Of a DNA stretch of 64,000 nt, positions 1 through 9,645 are shown piece by piece (positions within the stretch are counted from its first letter, which is position 1; each line of letters begins with the position of its first letter). The notes below the pieces were generated by a model. The model did not search any database, was not told where the DNA came from, and saw nothing but the letters and a program-made list of their open reading frames with translations. Source of the stretch: Gracilaria gracilis (taxonomy: Eukaryota > Rhodophyta > Florideophyceae > Gracilariales > Gracilariaceae); NCBI GenBank assembly GCA_030374805.1, contig JARGSG010000001.1, positions 1,364,001 through 1,428,000 on the forward strand, read 5' to 3'. A program made the translations under genes and the position numbers.

Positions 1-354
1 AATCGAGGTTTCATGCAACAAGTCCTCAAACTTTGGCGCGATTTCCCATTGCTCCACTTGACCTAGTGCAAGTTCGTAAAGCATCGGAAGAAAGCAGAAG
101 CGAGGAGACTTGTCTATAAGGGTAATTCTCGGCTTCGTGAGTCTAGTCCATGGCAGAGTAATTAGACGTAGTGCAACAGATATACCTGCGTGCCCACCGC
201 CAACGATAGCAATATTTGGTCTCAAGACAGCTTTCGTCGTGTTTGGACGTGGTCTGGAAAGCCTTTCCGTTTTCATGAGTCCAAAACCTGCTACCCGAGG
301 AATAACACCAAACTTAGAAGCTATCGCAAATCCAATGCACCCGAGCCGTCCCAT
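1..354 (-). CDS. NDC1: NDC1-type NAD(P)H:quinone oxidoreductase (type II NADH dehydrogenase), 5' part, cut by window edge
   Basis: Type II NAD(P)H dehydrogenases are single-subunit flavoproteins that pass electrons from NAD(P)H to quinones. The NDC1 class acts in plastids (plastoquinone, phylloquinone and tocopherol metabolism) and mitochondria. Reading leftward from an ATG at 354, the frame is open to the edge (118 codons). After about 45 leader residues it has the FAD-binding start PNIAIVGGGHAG, then ITLIDKSPRFCFLPMLYEL and EQWEIAPKFEDLL, which match the beginning of plant and cyanobacterial NDC1. An in-frame stop lies 11 codons upstream, so this ATG is the first possible start. The leader (MGRLGCIGFAIASKFG) has phenylalanines near the start, fitting a red-algal plastid transit peptide. 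The NAD(P)H domain and C-terminus lie outside the window. Family call is firm from the motif run; plastid targeting is inferred. Confidence 0.8.
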   Translation of the reverse strand, partial: MGRLGCIGFAIASKFGVIPRVAGFGLMKTERLSRPRPNTTKAVLRPNIAIVGGGHAGISVALRLITLPWTRLTKPRITLIDKSPRFCFLPMLYELALGQVEQWEIAPKFEDLLHETSI

Positions 355-1626
355 TCTTCCCTTTGCGATGAATATTTGTGCTTCTTACTGCACGTTTTTG
401 CTTTGCAGGGATTACGTCCTGGTTGACAAAAGTTTAAATTGACCCTCAACAGGGAAAACAGGACGAACCGACGGCGTGCTTAGTTCATAAGGATCCTTCT
501 CTTGCGATCTCAGTCGACGACAGTCTTGAAAAGATGTAAGCCACACTGACCCGAAGCCGAGTTCTGAACAAAGTTTAGGAGACAAAAACTCTTTGACCAA
601 GTTGATGAAGCTTGTCCATCATACTGCTCGAACGGGGAAAGAGCTATGCTTAACCTTTCGAAGCACCATTTCCAGCTCACCGACTGCATATTTGTCGACT
701 ATTCCCATGCGCAACCACTGATCAAATTCTTAGGGGTCATAAATAAATCTCGGGAACAGTTTCATTTATGTCATTTAAGGCAAACCGTATTTGACTAATG
801 CTACAACGGTACCCCTCGGTTAACCCTTCAGCGCTCTCTCTATGCCATACTAGCCTAAAGTTAATTGCCTGTGCGTAGATACAACGTACCATAACGTTTC
901 TACCAAAAGAAGCTTTCTCTCACTAAAACTCTGCTACCTCTTTCGCTACCTTAGCGTACTCCATCAACATCCATTGTCAATCTCATTTATCCATCCCTCC
1001 CTTTCTTTTTCACTTTGAGCTTCATTTTGCCATCGTTTTCATCGACTTCGTTTGCTTTACATGTCCGACCCCAGACCGACGAGGGGTGATGACGGTAAAT
1101 GTACCGTATATACTAATAGAACTCTTGGACGGGTACAGTAGGTCAGGAATAGAGAACAAAATATTTCTTAGAACTTCTTTGGACCGAGAGAAGTTGAACA
1201 TGTAAAGTGTAGATTCGAGATATCGATATCTATGGGGGACCAATTCTCTATAGCAACGTACAAATGCTTAGCTCCTCGTAGTAGCCCACAGTCATACAAA
1301 CTCATACACAATTGACGTAGGGGCTCCAGTACAGAACAGCAACAATATCACAGACTCGTACATCTCCCGAAATGTTTTGCTTTGAGAACCATTCTCAAGC
1401 CGTTCCGTCCTTTCAAACTACTCCTTTCCGAATAAGTGGTCTTAGGCTGCCCGCTAACGAACTCCTCAAGGCGAGAAGAATTGTCTAGTAAGGCAGAACT
1501 ACGTCTCAAGTCAGTTAGAGAGCTGATTAGACAATGGCCACAAAAGTGTTTGGCCTTCCTGAAGAAAGAAGGCTTTGTATAAACAAGGATTTCCTTTAAC
1601 TCTGGGAATAGAAGAATTAAAGTCCA

Positions 1627-1665
<39 letters not shown>

Positions 1666-1969
1666 TATCTGCTCCTTTGTGTTGACGCAGAGAGAGCCAT
1701 CACCCCAATGGTTTTGAAGGGACTATTACAAATATGATCCCAATTGACCCTTGACAGGTTTCACGGTCGACATGTTCAACGCCCTTGACAAAACTGAAAT
1801 ATCCTTTGAATGACATCTGCCGAAGTACACAGAAGATCTCATTTGGAACAAAAACTGTTCATGAAAGCGTCGACGACTGTTTATAGTTACTTTAATGCAC
1901 AAAGTGAGCCACATGTGGTAATCGTGATGAGAATAAGAGACGGCAATATTTGCTTCGAGAGGTTGTTCG
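355..1969. other. Intergenic region, no gene seen apart from one LINE end
   Basis: About 1.6 kb between the divergent-side start of the NDC1-like gene and the 3' end of UNC50. Only short unconvincing ORFs are present. The recognisable content is a degraded LINE 3' end at 1375-1662, annotated separately. The rest shows no motif I can name. Confidence 0.6.
1375..1662 (+). mobile_element. 5'-truncated LINE (non-LTR retrotransposon) 3' end, copy A, with (GA)n tail
   Basis: Reading forward, with one broken codon (a stop at about 1437), the translation runs VVLGCPLTNSSRREEL, then LRLKSVRELIRQWPQ, then KCLAFLKKEGFV and a stop at 1580-1582. It resembles the Cys/His C-terminus of LINE ORF2 proteins (pattern SEHVV..C.L...R..L) and matches the copy near 33.1 kb. 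Downstream lies a 9-bp stem-loop at 1594-1622 (arms CTTTAACTC and GAATTAAAG, one mismatch; loop TGGGAATAGAA). It is followed by TCCACAAA and a (GA)16 microsatellite at 1631-1662, the kind of tail on which LINEs end. LINE identity rests on the repeated motif and tail; the exact clade is not determined. Confidence 0.65.
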
Positions 1970-2760
1970 CTATCCGAAGTAGGCATTCATGACAAAAACG
2001 CACATATTGAACTTGACTAGGGTGGTGATTAGGAAAATGAACGCGACAGCAATAATCGGATATAAGAATACCGTGGTATGTTGCAGAAACGGAAGAACAT
2101 CATAACCAAGGAAAGTGACGTAAAAGTAATACCCGAAAGCAAGAGCGTACATTGCATTGGCAAGCAAGGTAAACACATAACCATCCCTCATAAATATAAG
2201 GAGTAGAAAGTACTGCAAAACATACAGCAAAATGAAGAAGGGAAAGAACGAGTTGCAGTGAACGTCAAAGGCGTAGAGCCATTCCACTTTCTGATCGGTT
2301 GTATGACTTCCTGCGCTTTCTATCCGCAAGTATTGGTTCGCCACATACCATCCAAGAGTAGCTGCCAACACACCAACAAAGCCGAAGTCAACTACAACGG
2401 CATACAAGATAGTTTTAAAGAAGCCAGAAATGTTTTTGTGAAAGGCAACTGCGTACCCAAGAGATGAAATCGCCATGAAGTACACCATTATGGCAACGAA
2501 TGCGGGATCTGTGAGATATTGGATTCTAGCGTCAGTAAAGGTGCCAAATAGTGGAGGGAAACCCTTACTCTTCCCATGTGTGTGAGCAATATTAGATTGA
2601 CATGCGTACCGTCTCGAGCCCATTGGTTCTTGGTTTGCTTGTGATATTTGGTCGTTCGATACACGCGCGATGGTGCTATACAGAGGTACAGCATTTGCCA
2701 CAAAGTGTAGTCAATGTCCATCTGAGGGTATTGGAAGAATCGGCGCACATATTCGGGCAT
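1970..2760 (-). CDS. UNC50: UNC50 / Gmh1 family Golgi membrane protein (2 exons)
   Basis: UNC50 is a five-span inner-nuclear/Golgi membrane protein needed for trafficking of certain receptors; yeast Gmh1 binds Arf-GEFs. Exon 1 is 2760-2610 and exon 2 is 2508-1970. A 101-nt GT-AG intron (2609-2509, CTGAC branch site) lies between them, giving 229 residues. The junction restores the family signature QTKNQWARD + DPAFVAIM. Other family motifs are RRFFQYPQMDIDYTLWQMLYL near the start, EWLYAFDVHCNSFFP in the middle and YYFYVTFLGYDVLPFL near the end. Several hydrophobic helices are evident. Reading through the intron would create a false upstream start with an unrelated N-terminus. A stop lies in frame seven codons upstream of the chosen ATG, though a further 5' exon cannot be excluded because animal homologues have a longer N-terminus. 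Confidence 0.9.
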
Positions 2761-3762
2761 TTGAAGAGAACTCCCACCTATCTATATTCGATGTCAGTGA
2801 AAGCAGCATAGAGCAACGCAAACTATTATCCAGACACACGTACCGAACTATTTGCACTCTTTGCGCCGTAAAGCGGAAGGCTGATCGTACTAGACATCAC
2901 TGCTTGGCAACTCTGACGCAAAACAAACAGTTGACTACAACTTGGTCCGACTCAGACTTTGCCTTACAGCAACCACAGCGGCGGATGATGAAAAACTAGG
3001 CGCTCTTGATTCGTCGCTTGTGTACTCCTAAAACCACGCAGTAAGTCTAGAGATACAACAGGAAGCGGTTACGGGCGTAGCAGTATTCGACGGAGGAGAG
3101 TGTTTTGGTGGTGGGCTGATAAGAACTTCTTCGCAGCGGTCCAAACTCTCATGAGGTGGACTTGCCCGTTCTTGAGTTGGCAAAACCTTCCCTGAAACCT
3201 TCTGGAGGGGGTCAAGAGTTTTCGAGAGAAATGAACTTCAAAAACGGCAGAATTGGCTTTTTTTGTTGATACCATTTTGTTCACCTCACGCATCAGAGTT
3301 TGATGATCAAACCGTTGCCGTAGATGATTATTAATCATCACCTTTGTAGAAGCTGTTGGTTGGCGTAGATACCAAGGGTACAATGCCAACCAACAGCCAA
3401 AGGTTAACGTTCTAGCTTTTAGTTCGTCCAAGCTATTTGTTAGTTTATATCCAGTACCTATGGTTCTATGATACGATTACGAGTATCTCTTGTTTCGGAC
3501 AACATGTGGCTTAACTACATTATGCTGCACGGGGTACGAGCAAGAGCCAATTGTCACGGCGAACCGGGTCGAGGAAAGCTTTAGAATGCGTGGAACCAAC
3601 AAAGGGTTTTGTACGCTACATTGTCCTCCTCTGCCGCGAAAGGTTGGGACGCCAAGGTCATCTTATTCTTCAGGCTCTGGGAGACAGAATGCTCGCGTTG
3701 CACGCCTTTAAGGAGGTCGAAACCTAGAACGCTTCGTAAGCAGATGTGAACTCTTGCTCACT
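2761..3762. other. Intergenic region, no supported gene
   Basis: About 1 kb between the 5' end of UNC50 and the 3' end of the dephospho-CoA kinase gene. A 120-codon minus-strand ORF (3069-3431) is present but has no recognisable domain, so it is not annotated as a gene. I see no other feature. Confidence 0.5.
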
Positions 3763-4452
3763 TCATCGCTGCACGAATCGAAATAAAATGTTTCCGAGTG
3801 CAGCCAGAATGAGACCACGAAGAGCAAGTTCACCAGCCCTGGAAGGTTGTAATCGGTCCAAGGCATTAAGGGCATTGGTATGTAGTTGACATTCATCACC
3901 TGTGTTCTCAATGACGACAGTTGCTCGCTTCGCCTTCTCCTCAAGCGGCATCTGGCTGGCTATCCTTTTCCTTGCTTCATCTTCTGTCATGCCTTTACCA
4001 GAGTCCCGTCGCACTAATCTGTCTAGCTGCTGCTGTGGAGTACAAGTTACAACCACGGTAGCTGAACAAAAGGGCAGAAGTGATCCAGTTTCAAAAAGCA
4101 AAGGAGTATCCAGCACAACTATTGTTTTCCACTTGATAAAGACAGCAACGAACAGCCTTGAAAGCATACCAAATATAATAAATGGATGTGTTCGCAGATT
4201 CAAAGCTTTCCGATGCCTTGGGTTTGAAAACACAAGTTTTCCAAGTTCTGTTCGGTTTATCGTACCGTCTGCATTGAATACAGAAGGCCCAAAGCGGCGT
4301 TTTATGAGCCAGTGTGATGGCCTTCCCGGCTGCACTGCTTCTTTAGCTATTTTATCCGCGTCAATGATAGTAATGTCTTTAGAGCTCCATATGGATGATA
4401 CAGTTGATTTCCCACTTGCAATCCCTCCCGTCAACCCTATGATCTTCGGCAT
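3763..4452 (-). CDS. COAE: Dephospho-CoA kinase
   Basis: This enzyme catalyses the last step of coenzyme A synthesis, phosphorylating the 3' hydroxyl of dephospho-CoA with ATP. The 229-residue protein begins directly with the CoaE P-loop (GLTGGIASGKST, residues 6-17) and continues with IIDADKIAKEAV. It also has VVLDTPLLFETG, the substrate-binding DxPLLFE motif, and the lid-like arginine region VRRDSGKGMTEDEARKRI followed by ASQMPLEEK. Length equals a complete single-domain bacterial-type or eukaryotic DPCK. No transit peptide is evident. A C-terminal hydrophobic stretch (LRGLILAALGNILF) could be a membrane anchor, as in some eukaryotic DPCK-domain proteins. It is head-to-head with the ferredoxin gene across 580 nt. 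Confidence 0.95.
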   Translation of the reverse strand: MPKIIGLTGGIASGKSTVSSIWSSKDITIIDADKIAKEAVQPGRPSHWLIKRRFGPSVFNADGTINRTELGKLVFSNPRHRKALNLRTHPFIIFGMLSRLFVAVFIKWKTIVVLDTPLLFETGSLLPFCSATVVVTCTPQQQLDRLVRRDSGKGMTEDEARKRIASQMPLEEKAKRATVVIENTGDECQLHTNALNALDRLQPSRAGELALRGLILAALGNILFRFVQR

Positions 4453-5032
4453 ATCCTTTGAATCTCAGTAGATCCAAGGGGTTTCGTACCACTTGCGGAC
4501 TTCGATGGACCGCTACAGTTTGAAACGAATCAACCACATTATTGTAGGCGTTTCATACCTTCGTCGTTTTCGCAGACTGGAGATGTGCAATCCTCTGAAA
4601 TTAAACTTTTGACCTCCATCTTCAACTTTGGGCACCGCGGGGTGCATTTTTCATTGCGGCCCGTCACATCTTGTATCCACGTGGTCCAACGAAACGCCTC
4701 TAAATCTGGGGCTCTGTTCTTGGCGTCGTTTCCACCGCACAGGAGCGCCGCGATCTCTCCCACAGTGGGAGTCCCAGAGAGAGAACGAGCCACATTTGGG
4801 GACACTTCGCTGAGATCTTTCTCACAGCGTCGCCCTTAAAATGTCACCTCCCTCGCTCAACTCACCATCGACAGAGTCTCGTTTCATCGTCAGCAATCCA
4901 AGGGTCTCCGATACATAAGCCCCCTACTCCTAAGCAAGAGTTATCTTTTTCTTTCCGCACGGCAAGTATCAACGCCAGTGCTCGCCATCTTGTTCAACAA
5001 ATTTGCCGTCCAGTTCTTAGAACCAAGTCACA
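4453..5032. promoter_or_regulatory. Shared upstream region of dephospho-CoA kinase and ferredoxin genes
   Basis: This 580-nt stretch separates two divergent start codons, so it must hold both promoters. I see no canonical TATA box and no sustained coding signal. An 84-codon plus-strand ORF (4585-4839) lacks any recognisable domain. Confidence 0.45.
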
Positions 5033-5506
5033 ATGACACCACCAGCTTTCGTGACCGGAACGGCTTTCAACACCTTTTTGTCGAAACAAAATAACTTCCA
5101 CGCAACTTGTCCTCAAAGGCAGGCACCATCTGTCTCACCAAAAAGACACAACACACAAACGAGATTGCCGCCGAAAATGCAAGTGTATGACGTTGAAATC
5201 GACCTCAATGGAACGAAGCATATCATCCCGATTGATGAAGATATCACGCTACTAGAAGGAATTGAGGAGTACGGCCACACAGTCTTACACTCATGCAGGG
5301 CTGGGGTTTGCATGACCTGTGCTGCTAAGATTTTTGCCGGAGAGATCGATCCAGGTTTCGCATCAATTACCGACGACCTGAAGGAGGAAGGGTACGTGCT
5401 TACTTGCTCGGCCTATCCACGTTCAGAGGGTATTAAATTGGAGATGAACCACTTTGATGACGCCTACAACAAACAATATGGGAGGTTCGAGGCTGGAGAA
5501 AAGTAG
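5033..5506 (+). CDS. Plastid-targeted [2Fe-2S] ferredoxin, FdC1-like
   Basis: Plant-type ferredoxins carry electrons from photosystem I to soluble enzymes; FdC-type ones have a C-terminal extension and altered redox properties. The 157-residue precursor has a leader MTPPAFVTGTAF... with Phe6, then a mature domain from about residue 50 (QVYDVEIDLNGTKHIIP). Cluster ligands are visible as SCRAGVCMTC (Cys-x4-Cys-x2-Cys) and the later LTCSAYP cysteine. Spacing before the last cysteine is one residue shorter than in classic PetF. The MTC after the second cysteine and the acidic/aromatic tail HFDDAYNKQYGRFEAGEK resemble plant FdC1 more than PetF. PetF itself is normally plastid-encoded in red algae, which fits a specialised nuclear isoform. 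Subtype is inferred. Confidence 0.88.
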   Translation: MTPPAFVTGTAFNTFLSKQNNFHATCPQRQAPSVSPKRHNTQTRLPPKMQVYDVEIDLNGTKHIIPIDEDITLLEGIEEYGHTVLHSCRAGVCMTCAAKIFAGEIDPGFASITDDLKEEGYVLTCSAYPRSEGIKLEMNHFDDAYNKQYGRFEAGEK

Positions 5507-5727
5507 AGCCAGGCTGCATGACGGAAACGAAAAAAGTTGACTGTGAATGATACAGTACACACCAGTCTAGACGAGTTCAAGACGCAGCCTCTATTCACCT
5601 TTGCAAGTAAAGGAGACTCTGTCGGGAGCTGCATTTAATGTAACACAGAAGACGCCGTAACGATGGCAACGAAAAACAGAAAGCAAACCGTCTCTTGTCA
5701 TCCTCGCATTCCATTCTCTACGTTAGT

Positions 5728-7341
5728 CTAGCGTCGATTTGTCTTCATCGCTAACCGTTCACGAGGAGACGGCCCGACACGTACCACGTCGCCCCCATGT
5801 AGTTCGGATATATCTGATCGACATGCCTCAGAAGAGCCCACGATTTTCGATTGCGTTTCGAGGTGCATCATTAGATCCCTCAATTGTTCCTCTAAGCCTT
5901 GCTTCTCAGTTTCCAAACCCGCCAGTCTTTGGGTCAGCTTCTCAACTTCGGCGTTCCACGCCTGTTTATCTCTGAGAAGGGTTTCGTTCAAGCTCTTGAG
6001 AAAAGAGTTCTTGTCTTTGAGGCTCTTCATTTCCTTCTCTGTTTCTGATGACTTTCTATGGAAATTCCTCCGAAGTTTGTGCATCTGCGATACCTCATTT
6101 CGAAGTCTGTTAACCTCCTGTGTAAGCTGACTTTTCTCTGCAATGTGTTCTGCCTCCATGCGTTCCATCTTAGCGCGATACTCATCGACAACTGCATCCA
6201 TACGACTCGCATAAACGGCGGCCTGAAACGCTCGATCTTGTTCATCTTCCACAATACCAACGCCCTCGTTGGCAGCACAGCAAGTAGCAGCAGTTGAGGA
6301 GCTCGCAGCAGCTGCATTACCTCGTGCAACATCATGAACGACTTCGACCACTTTGCCATCATCGCCACTCAACAATCGATTAACAAACCTTTCGGAAACG
6401 TAGTCCCAAACAGAACCTTGAGGAACCTTCTCGCCACTCCAAAAGATGCAATCCTCCAGATTCATCGCAAATGGGTGTTGTGTCTCGGCAAAGTGTGCTT
6501 GAGCATGCTTCTTCTTGTAAAAGCCACATCCCACGTAAGCGCATACTATACACATCCAGAGGTCTTCCCTGTTCTTGCAGTTCATGCATGTTGACGCCTC
6601 AGGAGTGAGTTCATGTATATGTCGACATACTGGACAGCGATTAAGGTCCCATTGTGCCAAGCAATCTGCGTGCATCGTGTGGTTACAGAACGTAGTTACA
6701 AGCGCTTTGGTACCGGTATTAAGGGGTTCCAGACAAACAGGACATGAAGCTCGTAGTTCCTCGGCTTCCTCTTCCGGAAACATGGAGGATGCCGGGAAAC
6801 TAGGATCGTCAGGAGCACCGTCAAACGTTATAGCGTTGACTGCTCGAAGCACGCATTGTTCTTGTACAAGCCCCTGCAGAAAATTCTTCCCATCATATGC
6901 GCTCGAAAAGTCTGCAGCATGCTGAGGAGTTCGAAACTTGAGGATGACTATGTAGCGATTTCGTTCGGTTTGTAAACGCAAAGGACGCATGAACAGAATA
7001 GTGTCAAAGAATGGACGTACAAATATACAAAAGTCCGGGGATGTCATTAAACCTGGTACTGACTCAACAATTATTACAGAAGAGGCATTTGATACAGAGG
7101 CTAAGTCAAGGGTTCCATGTATAGTGGAGTGGGTCTCAGGGTTGCCGGTCTCGAAAGCGATGGTTTGTGAGCCAGAGGCAGTTTGTTCGGGCGGTGACGA
7201 ATTTGTCAGTTGTAGCTCAGGCGCAGCTGAAGACGGAAGCGCTACGGGAGCGCTAACGACAGGCACGTTCGGTTGCAGGGTCTCATCACCTGAACGGAAG
7301 GTTTGAGAGTTGGTGCTCGGCTGTGGGGAAGGAGTTGACAT
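5728..7341 (-). CDS. BRAP: BRAP2/IMP-type RING E3 ubiquitin ligase (BRCA1-associated protein homologue)
   Basis: BRAP2 is a cytoplasmic E3 ligase; in animals it restrains Ras-MAPK signalling, and plant BRIZ proteins act as a pair. The 537-residue protein has the full family order. An RRM-like domain covers about 86-165 (SSVIIVESVPGL...YIVILKFRTPQHA). A RING finger covers 200-243 (CPVCLEPL...FCNHTMHADCLAQW...CPVC). A UBP-type zinc finger covers 252-300 (CMNCKNREDLWMCIVCAYVGC...HAQAHFAETQHPFAM), followed by SVWDYVSERFVNRLL. A long coiled coil spans about 365-500. The first 80 residues are Ser/Thr/Pro-rich and likely disordered. Its 3' end is 221 nt from the convergent ferredoxin gene. All zinc ligands of both fingers look present. 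Confidence 0.95.
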   Translation of the reverse strand: MSTPSPQPSTNSQTFRSGDETLQPNVPVVSAPVALPSSAAPELQLTNSSPPEQTASGSQTIAFETGNPETHSTIHGTLDLASVSNASSVIIVESVPGLMTSPDFCIFVRPFFDTILFMRPLRLQTERNRYIVILKFRTPQHAADFSSAYDGKNFLQGLVQEQCVLRAVNAITFDGAPDDPSFPASSMFPEEEAEELRASCPVCLEPLNTGTKALVTTFCNHTMHADCLAQWDLNRCPVCRHIHELTPEASTCMNCKNREDLWMCIVCAYVGCGFYKKKHAQAHFAETQHPFAMNLEDCIFWSGEKVPQGSVWDYVSERFVNRLLSGDDGKVVEVVHDVARGNAAAASSSTAATCCAANEGVGIVEDEQDRAFQAAVYASRMDAVVDEYRAKMERMEAEHIAEKSQLTQEVNRLRNEVSQMHKLRRNFHRKSSETEKEMKSLKDKNSFLKSLNETLLRDKQAWNAEVEKLTQRLAGLETEKQGLEEQLRDLMMHLETQSKIVGSSEACRSDISELHGGDVVRVGPSPRERLAMKTNRR

Positions 7342-8395
7342 TTGTATATGAGGTTGAAAAGGTCTTTCCTATTCGAGGTTTCATGTGAATGCGAGGACGG
7401 TTGCCGAGCTGAGAGAAGCTTCTATGATACCAAGATTGGTGCGAGTGACTGCTGTCAAGTACAACGCGCAATCTGGTATCAGGTGTTTGTTTGAGGCGGA
7501 CGTGAAAGCGAGGTAGAGAGCTTTGAACCTTCTGGAGACGTCTGGAATGCGTGCGCAGGCCGGGGCGAGGTTGAGCTCTCGCTTGTGCAGGAGCGTGACT
7601 TCCAAGTGGAAAGTTTGACGCTGGCTCAAAGTACCGTTGGTAGGGCTCGCCTTTTTCGCGCGCTGCGGTTTCCAACAGTGCCGAATGGTCTGCAGGTTCA
7701 ACTCTGTTTCGACTTGGGGCGAAACCTATGCCTCGTCGAGAAGTGTCCCGATTCGAATAGACCAAGATGTGCGGCGCAAACATATCTTTTTTGCGTCATG
7801 GGCCACGTCAACGCGGCTGCATGCGCATGTGCCCTGCCGAGGCGAAAGCGATATCCATCCAGCCAATCGCGCGGCACATTCCACGTCAGTAGCATCGCAA
7901 CCCTCCGCAAACCACCACAGTATCCGCAAAGCCCCGCGGCAACTCTGAAATGGAAGGCGGACCGGTCTCTGACACGGTCCGGCCCAACGTTATATACGTG
8001 GCGCTGTCAAAGCCAACCACGGTTCTTTTGCGCGGGCCCTTTCGCTTACACTCGGCTCGAGGCGCACCGTTCTGGCGCCAGCTTGCCTTTTGTCAGTGTG
8101 GCCTTGGCGCGACACTCGTTTTGAGCCGGTGAGTGGTCCGATTGTGCGTAGTTCACGCTGATATCCTCACGGCACATGGCGCCAGCTGTGCTCAACGGGA
8201 AAACGTCACTTGTTTTGCAATCCGATGCATCGCTTTCCCTCCTACAAATCTTCTCTTGAACACCACGCACAGTCAGCAACATCCGCTCTTTCCTACAAGA
8301 GCGCCTTCCAGCTTTCCAGATCGCCCTTCTTGCTCTCACAACGCCCCATTCGTTTCTGAGTCTTTGCTCCTCTACTTCTTCCTAGCCTTCACATC
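7342..8395. promoter_or_regulatory. GC-rich divergent upstream region of BRAP2 and CAP genes
   Basis: About 1.05 kb between head-to-head starts. It is CpG-rich and contains TTATATAC at about 7990, a plausible TATA box for CAP. A GTGAGT donor-like site lies near 8129 and a pyrimidine-rich CTAG acceptor-like site at about 8387, just before the CAP ATG, so a 5'-UTR intron is possible. No gene is supported here. Confidence 0.4.
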
Positions 8396-9121
8396 ATGTC
8401 TGGTCCGCCTGCCCCGCCTCCACCGCCGCCGCCGCCACCACCACCAGCCCCGTCTGCCGGCGGTGGCGAGGATATGGCCAGTGCCTTGTTCGCCGAGATC
8501 AATGCTCTCGGAGAAAAGGGCGCCCGTGCCGGCTTGAAGAAGGCCACCCGTGGTCCTGTCAATGAGGAGATTCCCACTGTTGGAAAGCCGAAGCCGCAAC
8601 CGGCAGCTCCTGCGAAACCTACCACCGCTCCTGCCAAAAAGCCTGTGTGCGAGTTGGCTGGAAAGAAATGGTCTGTCGAGTTTCAGAAAGACAATCAAGA
8701 GCTCGTCGTCGAGGTTACGAGCATGAAGCACACCGTTTATGTGTACAAGTGTGAGAAGTCTATCATTCAGGTGAAGGGTAAATGTAACTCCATTTCCATC
8801 GACTCGTGTAAGAAGGTCGATCTTGTCTTCGAGGATGCCCTTTCGCAGGTCGAGATCGTCAATTCAGACTCCGTTCGAGTGCAGTGTACTGGCAATGCCC
8901 CAAGCATCAACATTGATGGATGTAACAGTGTCACTTACTTCATGTCCGAGGCTTCTGTGGAGAAGGCTATGGTTATCACATCGAAGAGTGCAGCCATCAA
9001 TCTCATTCGCCCCAAGCCGGAAGACCCAGATGACATTATCGAAACACCGATCCCAGAACAATTCTGCACCACCTTCAAGGATGGTGAGTTTGTTACAGAG
9101 GCTGTTGACCATGATGACTAA
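8396..9121 (+). CDS. CAP: Short cyclase-associated protein (CAP): polyproline-WH2-CARP
   Basis: CAP recycles actin monomers, catalysing ADP-ATP exchange on G-actin and helping cofilin. The 241-residue protein starts with a polyproline run (residues 4-20) that could bind profilin. A WH2-like actin-binding segment follows (ALFAEINALGEKGARAGLKK, about 29-48), then a Pro/Ala linker. The C-terminal CARP beta-helix covers about 85-241, with KWSVEFQ, SIIQVKGKCNSISIDSCKKV and PEQFCTTFKDGEFVTEAVDH. The N-terminal helical oligomerisation domain of animal and fungal CAP (about 470-520 residues) is absent, giving a short form like those of some protists. I found no N-terminal-domain coding sequence upstream. 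Confidence 0.93.
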   Translation: MSGPPAPPPPPPPPPPPAPSAGGGEDMASALFAEINALGEKGARAGLKKATRGPVNEEIPTVGKPKPQPAAPAKPTTAPAKKPVCELAGKKWSVEFQKDNQELVVEVTSMKHTVYVYKCEKSIIQVKGKCNSISIDSCKKVDLVFEDALSQVEIVNSDSVRVQCTGNAPSINIDGCNSVTYFMSEASVEKAMVITSKSAAINLIRPKPEDPDDIIETPIPEQFCTTFKDGEFVTEAVDHDD

Positions 9122-9645
9122 TTGAATAATTCCATCAGTACTTCCATGCTTGTGTATTTCAGAAACTAGTGAATCAAGACCGCTCAATTAAAGCCCTCTG
9201 ACTTCGAAAACCCTCGTTGCGGTTTTTTTGGGACACGACATTGCCTTTATCTATAATGCCAATAAGACAAGCACAGTACAACTCTGGGAGCTAACGCGTT
9301 CTATCAAGCCAATGCCAGAGAGCCCAGATATAAATTAGTGCAGAACGAAGGTACTTGTGCACAGGCCCGTATCAAGTACCGTTGTACTCTCACAGTAAAA
9401 TAGATTGTAGCAATGGCGATCAACTTGAAGGAACAAAGATTTATCTGTCATCTGGTTAGTCTTATATATCTAGAGCGAAGTTTCGTTCGCAATACAAAAG
9501 CGAACATCAGTCTTCTGCTTGATTCAATCTCCCTACCGTGCGTGCGCATATACGAAGGTAACACTATCCGGTGGTTGAGACCTTCTCATCAGAGTTGTCC
9601 AAACTGGCAACTAATGCTCCTTGTGCACGGATGCGCACCAATGAG
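9122..9645. other. Intergenic between convergent CAP and cyclophilin genes
   Basis: About 520 nt of tail-to-tail spacer. A T-rich run occurs near 9222-9229. No gene or structured element is evident. Confidence 0.5.

Noticed and set aside
3069..3431. 120-codon minus-strand frame between UNC50 and dephospho-CoA kinase
   Set aside because: No recognisable motif; similar-length frames occur by chance in this window.
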